This document shows, one piece after another, positions 16,123-23,885 of a stretch of 27,098 nt of DNA (positions within the stretch are counted from its first letter, which is position 1; the number at the start of each line of letters is the position of its first letter). A model generated the notes under the pieces. The model was not told where the DNA came from, searched no databases, and saw nothing but the letters and a program-made list of their open reading frames with translations. Origin of the DNA: Clostridia bacterium (GTDB lineage Bacteria > Bacillota > Clostridia > Oscillospirales > CAG-382); assembly GCA_017560285.1 (NCBI GenBank), contig JAFYOG010000104.1, positions 1 to 27,098 on the forward strand. The letters are read 5' to 3'. Position numbers and translations under genes: made by a program.

Positions 16123-17922
16123 ATGGCTTATACAAGAGAATTTCTGGAAGAAATTAAATTGCGCAACAGCATAGAAGAAGTTATCGGCAGAACTGTTACC
16201 CTTAAAAGGGCAGGCGGTAATCTTGTTGGCCGTTGCCCCTTCCATAGCGAACGAACACCTTCATTTACCGTGTTTCCTTCCACTTCAAGTTATTATTGCT
16301 TTGGCTGCGGTGCAGGCGGAGACGTTGTTACGTTTGTTATGCAGACCGAAAATTTAGAATACCGCGAAGCAATAGAATTCTTGGCAAAGCGAGCAGGCAT
16401 TAAGGTTGAAGAAACCTATGAACAAAAAGAAAAGGTGCCTACGGTTCGCCGCGAACGTATGCTGGAGCTTAACCGCGAGGCTGCAAGGTTCTTTTACAAG
16501 GCGTTACTTGCACCCGAAGGTGCGTTTGCACGGAACTATTTAGAAAAGCGTCAATTCCAATCGGCTACTATAAAGCATTTTGGAATAGGATACGCCCCTA
16601 ATGCACCTTACGGAAAAGCGCCCTTATGCGAATACTTAATGTCAAAGGGTTTTACACCGTTTGAACTTAAAAGTGCGTTCCTTGGGGGCGAGGGTAAGAA
16701 CGGTAAAATGTACGACATTTTCCGGCATAGAGTTATGTTTCCTGTTTTCGATGCAAACGGCGAGGTAGTTGCTTTCAGTGGCCGTCGCCTAAGCGATAAC
16801 GAAGAAGAACGGAAGTATATCAACACGTCGGATACCGTTGTTTTTAAAAAAAGCAAAATATTGTTTGGACTTCATATTGCGAAAAACACCGAATCGGGCA
16901 GTTTAGTGTTGTGTGAAGGCGCTCCCGATGCTATTGCGATGCATCAGGCGGGCTTTGATAATGCTATTGCAACCTTGGGCACCGCAATAACCCCCGAGCA
17001 CGCCCGAACCATTGCAAGATACTGCCGCACGGTGTATTTGGCATACGATATCGATAAAGCCGGCAGACGGGCAACGCTAAAAGGCATCGATCTGCTAAAT
17101 CAAGTTGGCGTTGATACAAAAATAATAAACTTGGGAACCGAGGCAAAGGACCCTGATGAATTTATTAAAAAGTTCGGAGCGAATGCCTTCCGTGCCAAAT
17201 TAACGGGTTCTTCCGGTCAAATCGATTATCGTATTGACGAAATTTTGGGAAGATACGATACAACCGTTGCCGAGGAAAAGCTTCGCGCGGTTGACGAGGT
17301 AAAGAAGTTCATTGCCGAATTGGCATCCCGACCCGAACGCGAAGTATATTCCGCACGGGCAGCCGAAAAGCTTGGGCTTACTGCCGAGGCTATGCGCACA
17401 GAGGTTGAACGTATTTATAATATTAACGATAAAAAGGCTAAAAAGGCACAAGGACAGAACGCGTTGAAGGAACAAAGCGGTTTTGGCGGAACTGCCAATG
17501 CCGATAAATTAAGGTTTTCTTCCGAGGCATCACACGAAGAACAAATTTTGGGATTACTGTTAATCCGCAGCGATTTTGGCCCCGAAGCAATGAAGCGGCT
17601 TAGCGAAGATGATTTTGCCACAGGCTTGAATAAAAAAATATTCAACCTTTTTAAAGAAGAGTTTTCGGCAGGGCAAGAGATCGTTTTGTCAAAAGACGGT
17701 GTTCTGACCGCCCGCGAAATCGGAGCTTTGGAAAATTGCCGCGCTTCCAGATTAGATTTGGGCGATATAACCCTAACGGCATTGAATTCTCATATCGATG
17801 CATTAAAAGAGCTTCGCGAACGTAGCGAATATGATAAAAAAATAGAATCAGACCCCGCAAATGCTTTAAGCGAATATCTTAATAAGTTAAAGAAAAAGAA
17901 GTCAGATATACAGGAGGATTAA
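16123..17922 (+). CDS. dnaG: DNA primase
   Basis: Makes RNA primers for replication with the DnaB-type helicase. Domain order is normal: CHC2-type zinc finger (C38, H41, C59, C62), catalytic core with RNA polymerase/Toprim folds, then the C-terminal helicase-binding region (from about 470). In the Toprim core the catalytic glutamate E265 and the DxD pair D309/D311 are present, but the normally near-invariant EGYMD reads EGAPD (265-269). The length is 599. The ribosome binding site AAGGAGG is strong. The rpoD ribosome binding site lies inside the 3' end of this gene, and only one base separates dnaG from rpoD. Confidence 0.97.
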   Translation: MAYTREFLEEIKLRNSIEEVIGRTVTLKRAGGNLVGRCPFHSERTPSFTVFPSTSSYYCFGCGAGGDVVTFVMQTENLEYREAIEFLAKRAGIKVEETYEQKEKVPTVRRERMLELNREAARFFYKALLAPEGAFARNYLEKRQFQSATIKHFGIGYAPNAPYGKAPLCEYLMSKGFTPFELKSAFLGGEGKNGKMYDIFRHRVMFPVFDANGEVVAFSGRRLSDNEEERKYINTSDTVVFKKSKILFGLHIAKNTESGSLVLCEGAPDAIAMHQAGFDNAIATLGTAITPEHARTIARYCRTVYLAYDIDKAGRRATLKGIDLLNQVGVDTKIINLGTEAKDPDEFIKKFGANAFRAKLTGSSGQIDYRIDEILGRYDTTVAEEKLRAVDEVKKFIAELASRPEREVYSARAAEKLGLTAEAMRTEVERIYNINDKKAKKAQGQNALKEQSGFGGTANADKLRFSSEASHEEQILGLLLIRSDFGPEAMKRLSEDDFATGLNKKIFNLFKEEFSAGQEIVLSKDGVLTAREIGALENCRASRLDLGDITLTALNSHIDALKELRERSEYDKKIESDPANALSEYLNKLKKKKSDIQED

Positions 17923-17923
17923 T

Positions 17924-19027
17924 ATGGAAAAGAACTTGTCTGCATTTACCCCCGAACAGATCGAAGAAGCGATCAACAAAGGAAGTATAAGAGCAACAGA
18001 GGTGCTTTCTGCTCTCGCCGACAGCGATATGTCTATAGAGCGCTTTGAAAAAACCTGCGAAGCTCTCGAACGTCACGGTATAGAGATTGCTGTAGAAAAT
18101 ACTACGCCCACTTTTGATATTAACGAAGAAGAGCTGGAAACCGAGGAATTCGACGAGCCTGTTGAAGATACCGATACTATTCTTACTCAGGAAGGCGTTT
18201 CTATCGATGACCCTGTAAGAATGTACCTTAAAGAAATCGGTAAGGTACCCTTGCTTTCTGCCGAAAAAGAGTTAGAGCTCGCCAACCGTATGTCCCACGG
18301 CGATCTGGCTGCAAAACAGCAATTGGTAGAGGCAAACCTTCGTTTGGTAGTAAGCATAGCAAAACGTTATGTAAACCGCGGTATGTTCTTCTTGGATCTT
18401 ATTCAAGAGGGTAATTTAGGTCTTATGAAAGCTGCCGAAAAGTTCGATTATGGTAAAGGCTTTAAGTTCTCTACCTATGCGACTTGGTGGATTCGTCAGG
18501 CAATAACCCGCGCCATTGCAGACCAAGCGCGTACCATTCGTATTCCTGTTCACATGGTAGAAACTATCAATAAGGTGTTGCGTGTTTCTCGCCAGCTTTT
18601 GCAGGAAAAGGGAAGAGATCCTCTTGACGAAGAAATTGCAAAAGCAATGGATATGCCTGTGGATAAGGTAAGAGATATTCTTAAAATAGCGCAGGAACCC
18701 GTTTCTTTGGAAATGCCTATCGGCGAAGAAGAAGATTCGCACCTTGGCGACTTTATTGCAGACGACAACACTCCCGCGCCTGCAGATGCAGCATCCTACC
18801 AGATGCTTCGCGAACATCTTTTAGAGGTGCTTAGAACGTTAACCGACCGCGAGGCTGCCGTATTAAAGCTTCGCTACGGTTTGGAAGACGGAAGACCCCG
18901 TACGCTTGAAGAGGTTGGTAAGGTGTTTGATATCACCCGCGAACGTATTCGTCAGATCGAAGCAAAGGCGTTGCGTAAGCTTCGTCACCCCAGCCGTTCG
19001 AAGAAGCTTAAAGATTATCTTGAATAA
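17924..19027 (+). CDS. rpoD: Principal RNA polymerase sigma factor (sigma-70/SigA)
   Basis: Primary sigma factor that recognises the TTGACA/TATAAT promoters found in this window. Region 1.2 begins near residue 95 (DDPVRMYLKEIG), region 2 includes FSTYATWWIRQAITRAI (182-198), region 3 spans about 209-285, and the region 4 helix-turn-helix is about 328-354 (TLEEVGKVFDITRERIRQIE). The N-terminal 90 residues are a short acidic region 1.1-like domain. The length of 367 is typical of SigA in Firmicutes. Translation starts one base after the dnaG stop with AGGAGG inside dnaG, so the two are coupled. Confidence 0.98.
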   Translation: MEKNLSAFTPEQIEEAINKGSIRATEVLSALADSDMSIERFEKTCEALERHGIEIAVENTTPTFDINEEELETEEFDEPVEDTDTILTQEGVSIDDPVRMYLKEIGKVPLLSAEKELELANRMSHGDLAAKQQLVEANLRLVVSIAKRYVNRGMFFLDLIQEGNLGLMKAAEKFDYGKGFKFSTYATWWIRQAITRAIADQARTIRIPVHMVETINKVLRVSRQLLQEKGRDPLDEEIAKAMDMPVDKVRDILKIAQEPVSLEMPIGEEEDSHLGDFIADDNTPAPADAASYQMLREHLLEVLRTLTDREAAVLKLRYGLEDGRPRTLEEVGKVFDITRERIRQIEAKALRKLRHPSRSKKLKDYLE

Positions 19028-19048
19028 ACCACAGAAAGGCAAATATAA

Positions 19049-20065
19049 ATGAAACAGCAACTTGAACAAATAAGAATTGCCGCCGTTGCGGAAATAGAAG
19101 CGGCAGACACTTCTTTGGAAGAAATCAGAATAAAGTATTTGGGCAAAAAAGGCGAGCTTACAAAGATTCTTCGCGGTATGGGCAGCTTATCTGCAGAAGA
19201 ACGCCCTGTTATCGGAGCAGTAGCTAACGAGGTTAGAAATTGTATAGAATCTGCGTTGGAAGTGCGCGGTGCCGAGCTTAAGAAGATTGCGCTTGCCCGC
19301 AGCTTGGAAGCCGAAAAATTAGACGTTACTTACGATGCGATCGACCCTAATGCAGGACATATACATCCCATCACAAAAGCGATGAAACGTATGACCGAGA
19401 TTTTTATCGATATGGGATTTACCGTTGCAGAAGGACCTGAGGTTGAAACCGTTTATAACAACTTCGATGCCCTTAATGCACCTGCCGACCACCCCTCCCG
19501 TGATTTTCAGGATACTTTCTACATTACCGAAAACACATTGCTTCGTACGCAGACGTCTCCTGTTCAGATTCGTGCGATGTTAAATAACCCCAATCCCCCT
19601 ATCCGCATTATTTCTCCCGGCAGAGTATACAGAAGCGACGTTGCCGATGCATCTCACTCCCCCGTATTCCATCAGTTAGAGGGTTTGGTTATAGATAAAG
19701 GAATAACCATGGGCGACCTTAAGGGTATACTCTCTACCTTTGCAAAAACTATGTTTGGTCCCGAAACCAAAACACGTTTCCGTCCTCATAATTTCCCCTT
19801 CACAGAGCCCTCGGCAGAGGTTGACGTTTCCTGCTTTGTATGCGGCGGCAAGGGTTGCCGTTTGTGCAAAGGCGAAGGCTGGATGGAAATTCTTGGATCG
19901 GGTATGGTTCATCCCGAGGTTCTTCGTGCCGGCGGCATAGATCCTGACGTTTACACCGGTTTTGCCTTCGGCATGGGTGTAGAACGTGTTGCGATGGTTA
20001 TGGCAGGCATAGATGATCTTCGTCTGCTTTACGAAAACGACGCTCGCTTCCTAAAGCAGTTCTAA
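19049..20065 (+). CDS. pheS: Phenylalanine--tRNA ligase alpha subunit
   Basis: Catalytic subunit of the alpha2-beta2 enzyme that charges tRNA-Phe. The N-terminal coiled coil (1-85) binds tRNA; the class II core has motif 2 with FHQLEG at 207-212 and motif 3 as FGMGVERVAMVMAG near 309-322. A CFVCGGKGCRLCKGEGW segment is the usual insert in clostridial PheS. The length of 338 is normal. The gene starts 21 bases after rpoD with an AAAGG site, leaving no room for a T-box leader, which commonly precedes pheST in Firmicutes. It must therefore be transcribed from the operon promoter unless a promoter lies inside rpoD. Confidence 0.98.
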   Translation: MKQQLEQIRIAAVAEIEAADTSLEEIRIKYLGKKGELTKILRGMGSLSAEERPVIGAVANEVRNCIESALEVRGAELKKIALARSLEAEKLDVTYDAIDPNAGHIHPITKAMKRMTEIFIDMGFTVAEGPEVETVYNNFDALNAPADHPSRDFQDTFYITENTLLRTQTSPVQIRAMLNNPNPPIRIISPGRVYRSDVADASHSPVFHQLEGLVIDKGITMGDLKGILSTFAKTMFGPETKTRFRPHNFPFTEPSAEVDVSCFVCGGKGCRLCKGEGWMEILGSGMVHPEVLRAGGIDPDVYTGFAFGMGVERVAMVMAGIDDLRLLYENDARFLKQF

Positions 20066-20085
20066 TTAACAGGGAGGATTAAATA

Positions 20086-22467
20086 ATGGAAGTTTCACTT
20101 AACTGGTTAAAAGATTATGTAAACGTACCCGACGATATAAAAACCTTCTGCGATGCAATGACAATGAGCGGCACAAAGGTTGAAGGTTACAAGGTTTTGG
20201 GTGCAGATATATCCAACGTTGTGGTTGGTAAGATTATGTCAACCGAACCTCACCCCGATTCCGACCATTTAATTATATGTCAGGTTAACGTTGGTAAGGA
20301 AGAAAACCTTCAGATCGTTACCGGTGCACAGAACGTTAAGGCAGGGGATATCGTTCCCGTTTGTCTTGACGGCGCACATCTGCCCGGCGGCAAGGTTATT
20401 AAAAACGGTAAGCTTCGCGGCGTTCCTTCCCAAGGTATGCTTTGCTCTTTGGGCGAGCTTGGTCTTACCGTAAACGATTTCCCCTATGCAGAAGAAGACG
20501 GTATATTCCTTCTTCAGGAAGAATGTGATTTAGGCGACGATATACGCGACGTATGTAAGCTTAACGATACAATAGTAGAATTCGAGCTTACCTTTAACCG
20601 CCCCGATTGCCTTTCTTACCTAGGCATAGTACGTGAAGTTGCTGCTACCTTCGGCGAAAAGGCTAACATAAAAACCCCTGTTGTTAACGAAGTAAAGGAC
20701 GGTAAAAAAGCTTCCGATTACATCAGCGTAAATGTTTCTAATACCGAACTTTGCCCTCGTTATACCGCCAGAGTAGTTAAAAATGTAAAAATAGGTCCTT
20801 CTCCCTTGTGGCTTCGCGCTAAGCTTCGCGCGGCAGGTGTCAGACCTATAAACAATATCGTCGATATTACCAATTATGTAATGATCGAATACGGTCAGCC
20901 TATGCATGCTTTCGATTACGAATATATAAAGAGCAATCAGATTAACGTTCGTAATGCATACGACGGCGAAGAAATAGTTACCTTGGATGGTGTAACACGC
21001 AAATTAACCGCCGAAATGCTTGTTATTGCCGATGGCGACCGCGCCGTTGCTCTTGCAGGCGTTATGGGTGGCGAAAACAGCGAAATTAACGAATCTACAA
21101 CCACCGTTGTGTTCGAAAGTGCTAATTTCGCACGTGAAAATATACGCAAAACCTCTAAATCTGTTGGGTTGCGTACTGATAGCTCCGCAAAGTTCGAAAA
21201 GGGTCTTCCCGCGTGTAATACTCTTCCTGCTGTGGATCGCGCTGCGGAATTGGTAACTCTTCTTGGCTGCGGCGAGGTTGTGGAAGGTGTTATTGATATT
21301 AATAATGCCGATATTTCCGAAAGAACGGTGGCATACGACAGAGCAAAGGTAAACGCGCTTCTTGGAACAAATATTTCTAACGAAGAAATGGATAAGCTTT
21401 TGGCTGCCGTAGAATTGATTGCAGATGGAGATAAGCTAATTGTTCCCCCTTATCGCAGCGATATCATAAACGTTGCCGATATTGCCGAAGAGGTTGTTCG
21501 TTTGTACGGCTTCGACAAAATAGAAGAAACCATGTTTAAGGGCGCCGCAGGCTTAGGCGGCAGAACTCCTCGCGAGGCGTTCCGTTATAATATTAACGAT
21601 ATTATGGCGGGCTTGGGTTACTGTGAAAGCTGCACTTATTCCTTTGTTTCGCCTCGTTCTTTAGATAAGATTAATATCCCCGAGGATAGCGAACTACGCG
21701 ATTTTATCCGCATTATAAACCCCTTGGGCGAAGATACGTCGGTTATGAGAACCCATCCGTTACCTTCTATGCTTGAGGTATTGTCCCGTAACGTAAACCG
21801 CAAAGTTGATAAATGTCGTATGTCTGAAATTATGACTGTATACAGACGTAACGGTGAGCTTTCTAACGAAAGCAAAACACTTTGCTTTGCATTTACACCC
21901 GATTGCGGCGGCTTCTATAACCTAAAGGCAGACGCAGAAGCGTTGTTCGTTCGCCTCAATATTTCCGCGCGTGAATATGTTGCGGTTAGCAACGATCCTT
22001 CATTCCACCCCGGACGTTGTGCAGACGTATTTGTGGGTACTAAGCTTGTGGGCAGAATCGGTGAGGTTCATCCTCTTGTTTGCGAAAATTACGATCTTCC
22101 CCGTGGTGTATGCACCGCAATGATATATACCGAACCGCTTCTAAAATCTGTAAAAACCGAGCGTGGATACATTCCGTTGCCCGTTTATCCTGCAATGGAA
22201 AGAGATATTGCGCTTATTTGCGAAAAGAGCGTAGAGGTTGGAAAGCTTCTTAACGATATTCGCTCCTATGCAGGCAAATCCCTTGAAAGCGCAAGCGTTT
22301 TTGACGTTTACAGCGGCAAGGGTGTAGAGGATGGCAAAAAGAGCGTTGCCGTAAGATTGGTATTCCGCTTGGCTGATAAAACACTTACCGATGAAGACGC
22401 CGATGCGGGCGTAAAACGCATTCTTAAGAAGTTAGAGAACGAGCAGGGAATAGTACTTCGTTCCTAA
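20086..22467 (+). CDS. pheT: Phenylalanine--tRNA ligase beta subunit
   Basis: Beta subunit with the tRNA-binding and editing domains. The order is complete: the B1/EMAP-like tRNA-binding domain (about 40-150, with PHPDSDHL), the B3/B4 editing domain (about 205-380, with RPINNIVDITNYVM and the MGG segment), the B5 domain (about 400-475), and the C-terminal ferredoxin-fold anticodon-binding domain (about 700-793, beginning PLPVYPAMERDIAL). The length of 793 is normal. It begins 20 bases after pheS with an AGGGAGGA site. No terminator hairpin follows, so read-through into ireB is possible in addition to the ireB promoter. Confidence 0.98.
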   Translation: MEVSLNWLKDYVNVPDDIKTFCDAMTMSGTKVEGYKVLGADISNVVVGKIMSTEPHPDSDHLIICQVNVGKEENLQIVTGAQNVKAGDIVPVCLDGAHLPGGKVIKNGKLRGVPSQGMLCSLGELGLTVNDFPYAEEDGIFLLQEECDLGDDIRDVCKLNDTIVEFELTFNRPDCLSYLGIVREVAATFGEKANIKTPVVNEVKDGKKASDYISVNVSNTELCPRYTARVVKNVKIGPSPLWLRAKLRAAGVRPINNIVDITNYVMIEYGQPMHAFDYEYIKSNQINVRNAYDGEEIVTLDGVTRKLTAEMLVIADGDRAVALAGVMGGENSEINESTTTVVFESANFARENIRKTSKSVGLRTDSSAKFEKGLPACNTLPAVDRAAELVTLLGCGEVVEGVIDINNADISERTVAYDRAKVNALLGTNISNEEMDKLLAAVELIADGDKLIVPPYRSDIINVADIAEEVVRLYGFDKIEETMFKGAAGLGGRTPREAFRYNINDIMAGLGYCESCTYSFVSPRSLDKINIPEDSELRDFIRIINPLGEDTSVMRTHPLPSMLEVLSRNVNRKVDKCRMSEIMTVYRRNGELSNESKTLCFAFTPDCGGFYNLKADAEALFVRLNISAREYVAVSNDPSFHPGRCADVFVGTKLVGRIGEVHPLVCENYDLPRGVCTAMIYTEPLLKSVKTERGYIPLPVYPAMERDIALICEKSVEVGKLLNDIRSYAGKSLESASVFDVYSGKGVEDGKKSVAVRLVFRLADKTLTDEDADAGVKRILKKLENEQGIVLRS

Positions 22468-22480
22468 AATAAAAAAAGTC

Positions 22481-22509
22481 TTGCAAAGAATGAAAGTATG
22501 TTGTATAAT
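22481..22509 (+). promoter_or_regulatory. Sigma-A promoter of ireB
   Basis: -35 TTGCAA (22481-22486), 17-base spacer, -10 TATAAT (22504-22509). It lies between the pheT stop and ireB and gives ireB an expression route independent of the pheST operon. Confidence 0.85.
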
Positions 22510-22534
22510 AACCACATACAGATAAAAATTATTT

Positions 22535-22540
22535 AGGAGG
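22535..22540 (+). promoter_or_regulatory. Ribosome binding site fixing the ireB start
   Basis: AGGAGG seven bases before the ATG at 22548. The in-frame TTG at 22542 is only one base from the site and so is not the start. Confidence 0.85.
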
Positions 22541-22547
22541 GTTGAAA

Positions 22548-22838
22548 ATGCAGGATAAAAGTAAAAAAACGGTTGATAACAAACAGAAAACCATGCTGTT
22601 TTCTGTGAAAGAGCAAAGCAAGGAAGTTATGCGTCAACAGCTCCAAAGCGTATACGATTCTCTTGTTGAAAAGGGATATAACCCCATAAACCAATTGGTT
22701 GGATATATTGTTTCCGAGGATCCTACCTATATCACCAATTACAATAATTCCCGTGCAATCATCTCCAAAATCGACCGCGATGAGCTTCTTCGCAACCTTG
22801 TAGAAGACTTTATCGTAACCGATAAGAAGAAAGGTTGA
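22548..22838 (+). CDS. ireB: IreB family regulatory phosphoprotein (UPF0297)
   Basis: Small cytosolic protein of the UPF0297/YrzL family; in Enterococcus faecalis IreB is phosphorylated by the PASTA kinase IreK, dephosphorylated by IreP, and tunes cephalosporin resistance. The core motif EKGYNPINQLVGYIVSEDP at 41-59 and the IDRDELLRNLV helix at 75-84 are diagnostic. T15 in KTMLF aligns with the KTMKF threonine near the start of other family members, after an N-terminal extension of about nine residues. The length is 96. Kinase and phosphatase genes lie on the other strand of this window. The usual neighbours alaS and ruvX are not here; a 95-residue unknown gene follows. Confidence 0.94.
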   Translation: MQDKSKKTVDNKQKTMLFSVKEQSKEVMRQQLQSVYDSLVEKGYNPINQLVGYIVSEDPTYITNYNNSRAIISKIDRDELLRNLVEDFIVTDKKKG

Positions 22839-22845
22839 TTTCTCT

Positions 22846-23133
22846 ATGAGTCAGATTAAAACACTAATGTACAAAGGCAAGCCTCTTGTAAGACAAGGCC
22901 GCTTTATATTCTACGGTTTTCCGGATGCAAAATATATTTTGTTTATGAATATTCTGGAAGCTAAAAAGGTTGGCGATTTGGAAGTTGCCACAAAGGTGCT
23001 TGTTCAAATTCAGGATACCGATGATGACATTTCTTTTAACGAAAAGGTCATTAAGCAATGCGAAAAGAAAAACTTTTACGATGCATTTGAAATCGGCTGT
23101 ATCTGGTTGGAACGCGCATTAAAACAAAAATAA
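22846..23133 (+). CDS. Conserved 95-residue protein of unknown function after ireB
   Basis: A small soluble protein with no signal peptide, membrane segment or cysteine pair of note. Recognisable stretches are TLMYKGKPLVRQGRFIFYG at the start, KKVGDLEVATKVLVQIQDTD in the middle and a C-terminal IGCIWLERALK. I recall similar short proteins in other Clostridia but no name or function. It begins seven bases after the ireB stop, with only a distant AAAGG before its ATG, so it is co-transcribed and probably coupled to ireB; a terminator follows. The context suggests a link to the kinase pathway, which is inference only. Confidence 0.85.
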   Translation: MSQIKTLMYKGKPLVRQGRFIFYGFPDAKYILFMNILEAKKVGDLEVATKVLVQIQDTDDDISFNEKVIKQCEKKNFYDAFEIGCIWLERALKQK

Positions 23134-23138
23134 ATAAG

Positions 23139-23172
23139 TAAGCGCCCTGCAATGCGGGGCGCTTATAAATTT
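23139..23172 (+). terminator. Intrinsic terminator after the ireB transcript
   Basis: A 9-bp stem, TAAGCGCCC (23139-23147) with GGGCGCTTA (23157-23165), nine-base loop, followed by TAAATTTT. The U tract is short and interrupted, so the call is good but not strong. Confidence 0.7.
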
Positions 23173-23196
23173 TAGGTTTAAAATTGTTACTAACTG

Positions 23197-23225
23197 TTGA
23201 AAATAGAAGTTTTATATGTTAAAAT
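23197..23225 (+). promoter_or_regulatory. Sigma-A promoter of the HAD/DUF1846/MATE operon
   Basis: -35 TTGAAA (23197-23202), 17-base spacer, -10 TAAAAT (23220-23225) with an extended TGT just upstream. It lies 20 bases before the HAD gene and directly after the preceding terminator. Confidence 0.8.
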
Positions 23226-23244
23226 ATAAAATCGGTGATAAATT

Positions 23245-23883
23245 ATGAAGTATAAACATATTTTTTGGGATTGGAACGGCACCTTGCTTAACGATGCCGA
23301 AACTGCATATATATGCGTAAATAAAATGCTCGATTTTAGGAATTTGCCTCGCATTACCTTTGAACAATACAGAGATTACGTGGACGTTCCTATATCGCTG
23401 TTTTATGAACGTGTTATGGACATTTCCAAAGAAACAATGGAAGGCCTTTCTATAGAGTATAACAAGCTTTGGCACGAAAATTTGCCTAAAGAGCCGCTTG
23501 CAGAAAACGTAGCCGCGCTTTTAGAAAAACTTCGCAGAATGGGTGCTAAGCAATATATTTTTTCTTCTAGCCAAAATAAATATATAGAGCCACTTCTTAA
23601 AAAATACGGAATCAGTGAATATTTCGATGCCGTATTAGGTGCAGACGATTGCAAGGTCGGAAGCAAGGTACAACGTACGCATAATTTTATTATCGAATCT
23701 AATATATCGCCCAAAAAATCTGTTTTTATCGGCGATATGTATCATGACAGCGAGGTTGCATCTGCCGTTAATTCGGATTGCATACTGTTGTCGTGTGGGC
23801 ATCAATGCAGAGAGGCTTTGAACAAAGCAGAATGCGCAGTGGTGTCGAATATAAATGAACTTAGCGAACTTTTAGGGGTATAA
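23245..23883 (+). CDS. HAD family hydrolase with DxN catalytic motif
   Basis: A 212-residue haloacid dehalogenase-fold protein with a helical cap (about 15-85), similar to the phosphoglycolate-phosphatase group. Motif I is D9-W-N11-G-T: the nucleophile Asp is present but the usual general acid/base Asp at +2 is Asn. Motif II is FSSS (106-109), motif III is K141, and motif IV is GDMYHD (163-168). DWNGT forms are a known HAD clade without an agreed substrate. The ribosome binding site is weak (GGTGA). It heads an operon and ends two bases before DUF1846, so the substrate may relate to that protein. Confidence 0.88.
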   Translation: MKYKHIFWDWNGTLLNDAETAYICVNKMLDFRNLPRITFEQYRDYVDVPISLFYERVMDISKETMEGLSIEYNKLWHENLPKEPLAENVAALLEKLRRMGAKQYIFSSSQNKYIEPLLKKYGISEYFDAVLGADDCKVGSKVQRTHNFIIESNISPKKSVFIGDMYHDSEVASAVNSDCILLSCGHQCREALNKAECAVVSNINELSELLGV

Positions 23884-23885
23884 CA

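Noticed and set aside
19028..19048. T-box riboswitch before pheS
   Set aside because: The gap is 21 bases, far too short for a T-box leader, and no terminator/antiterminator pair is present.
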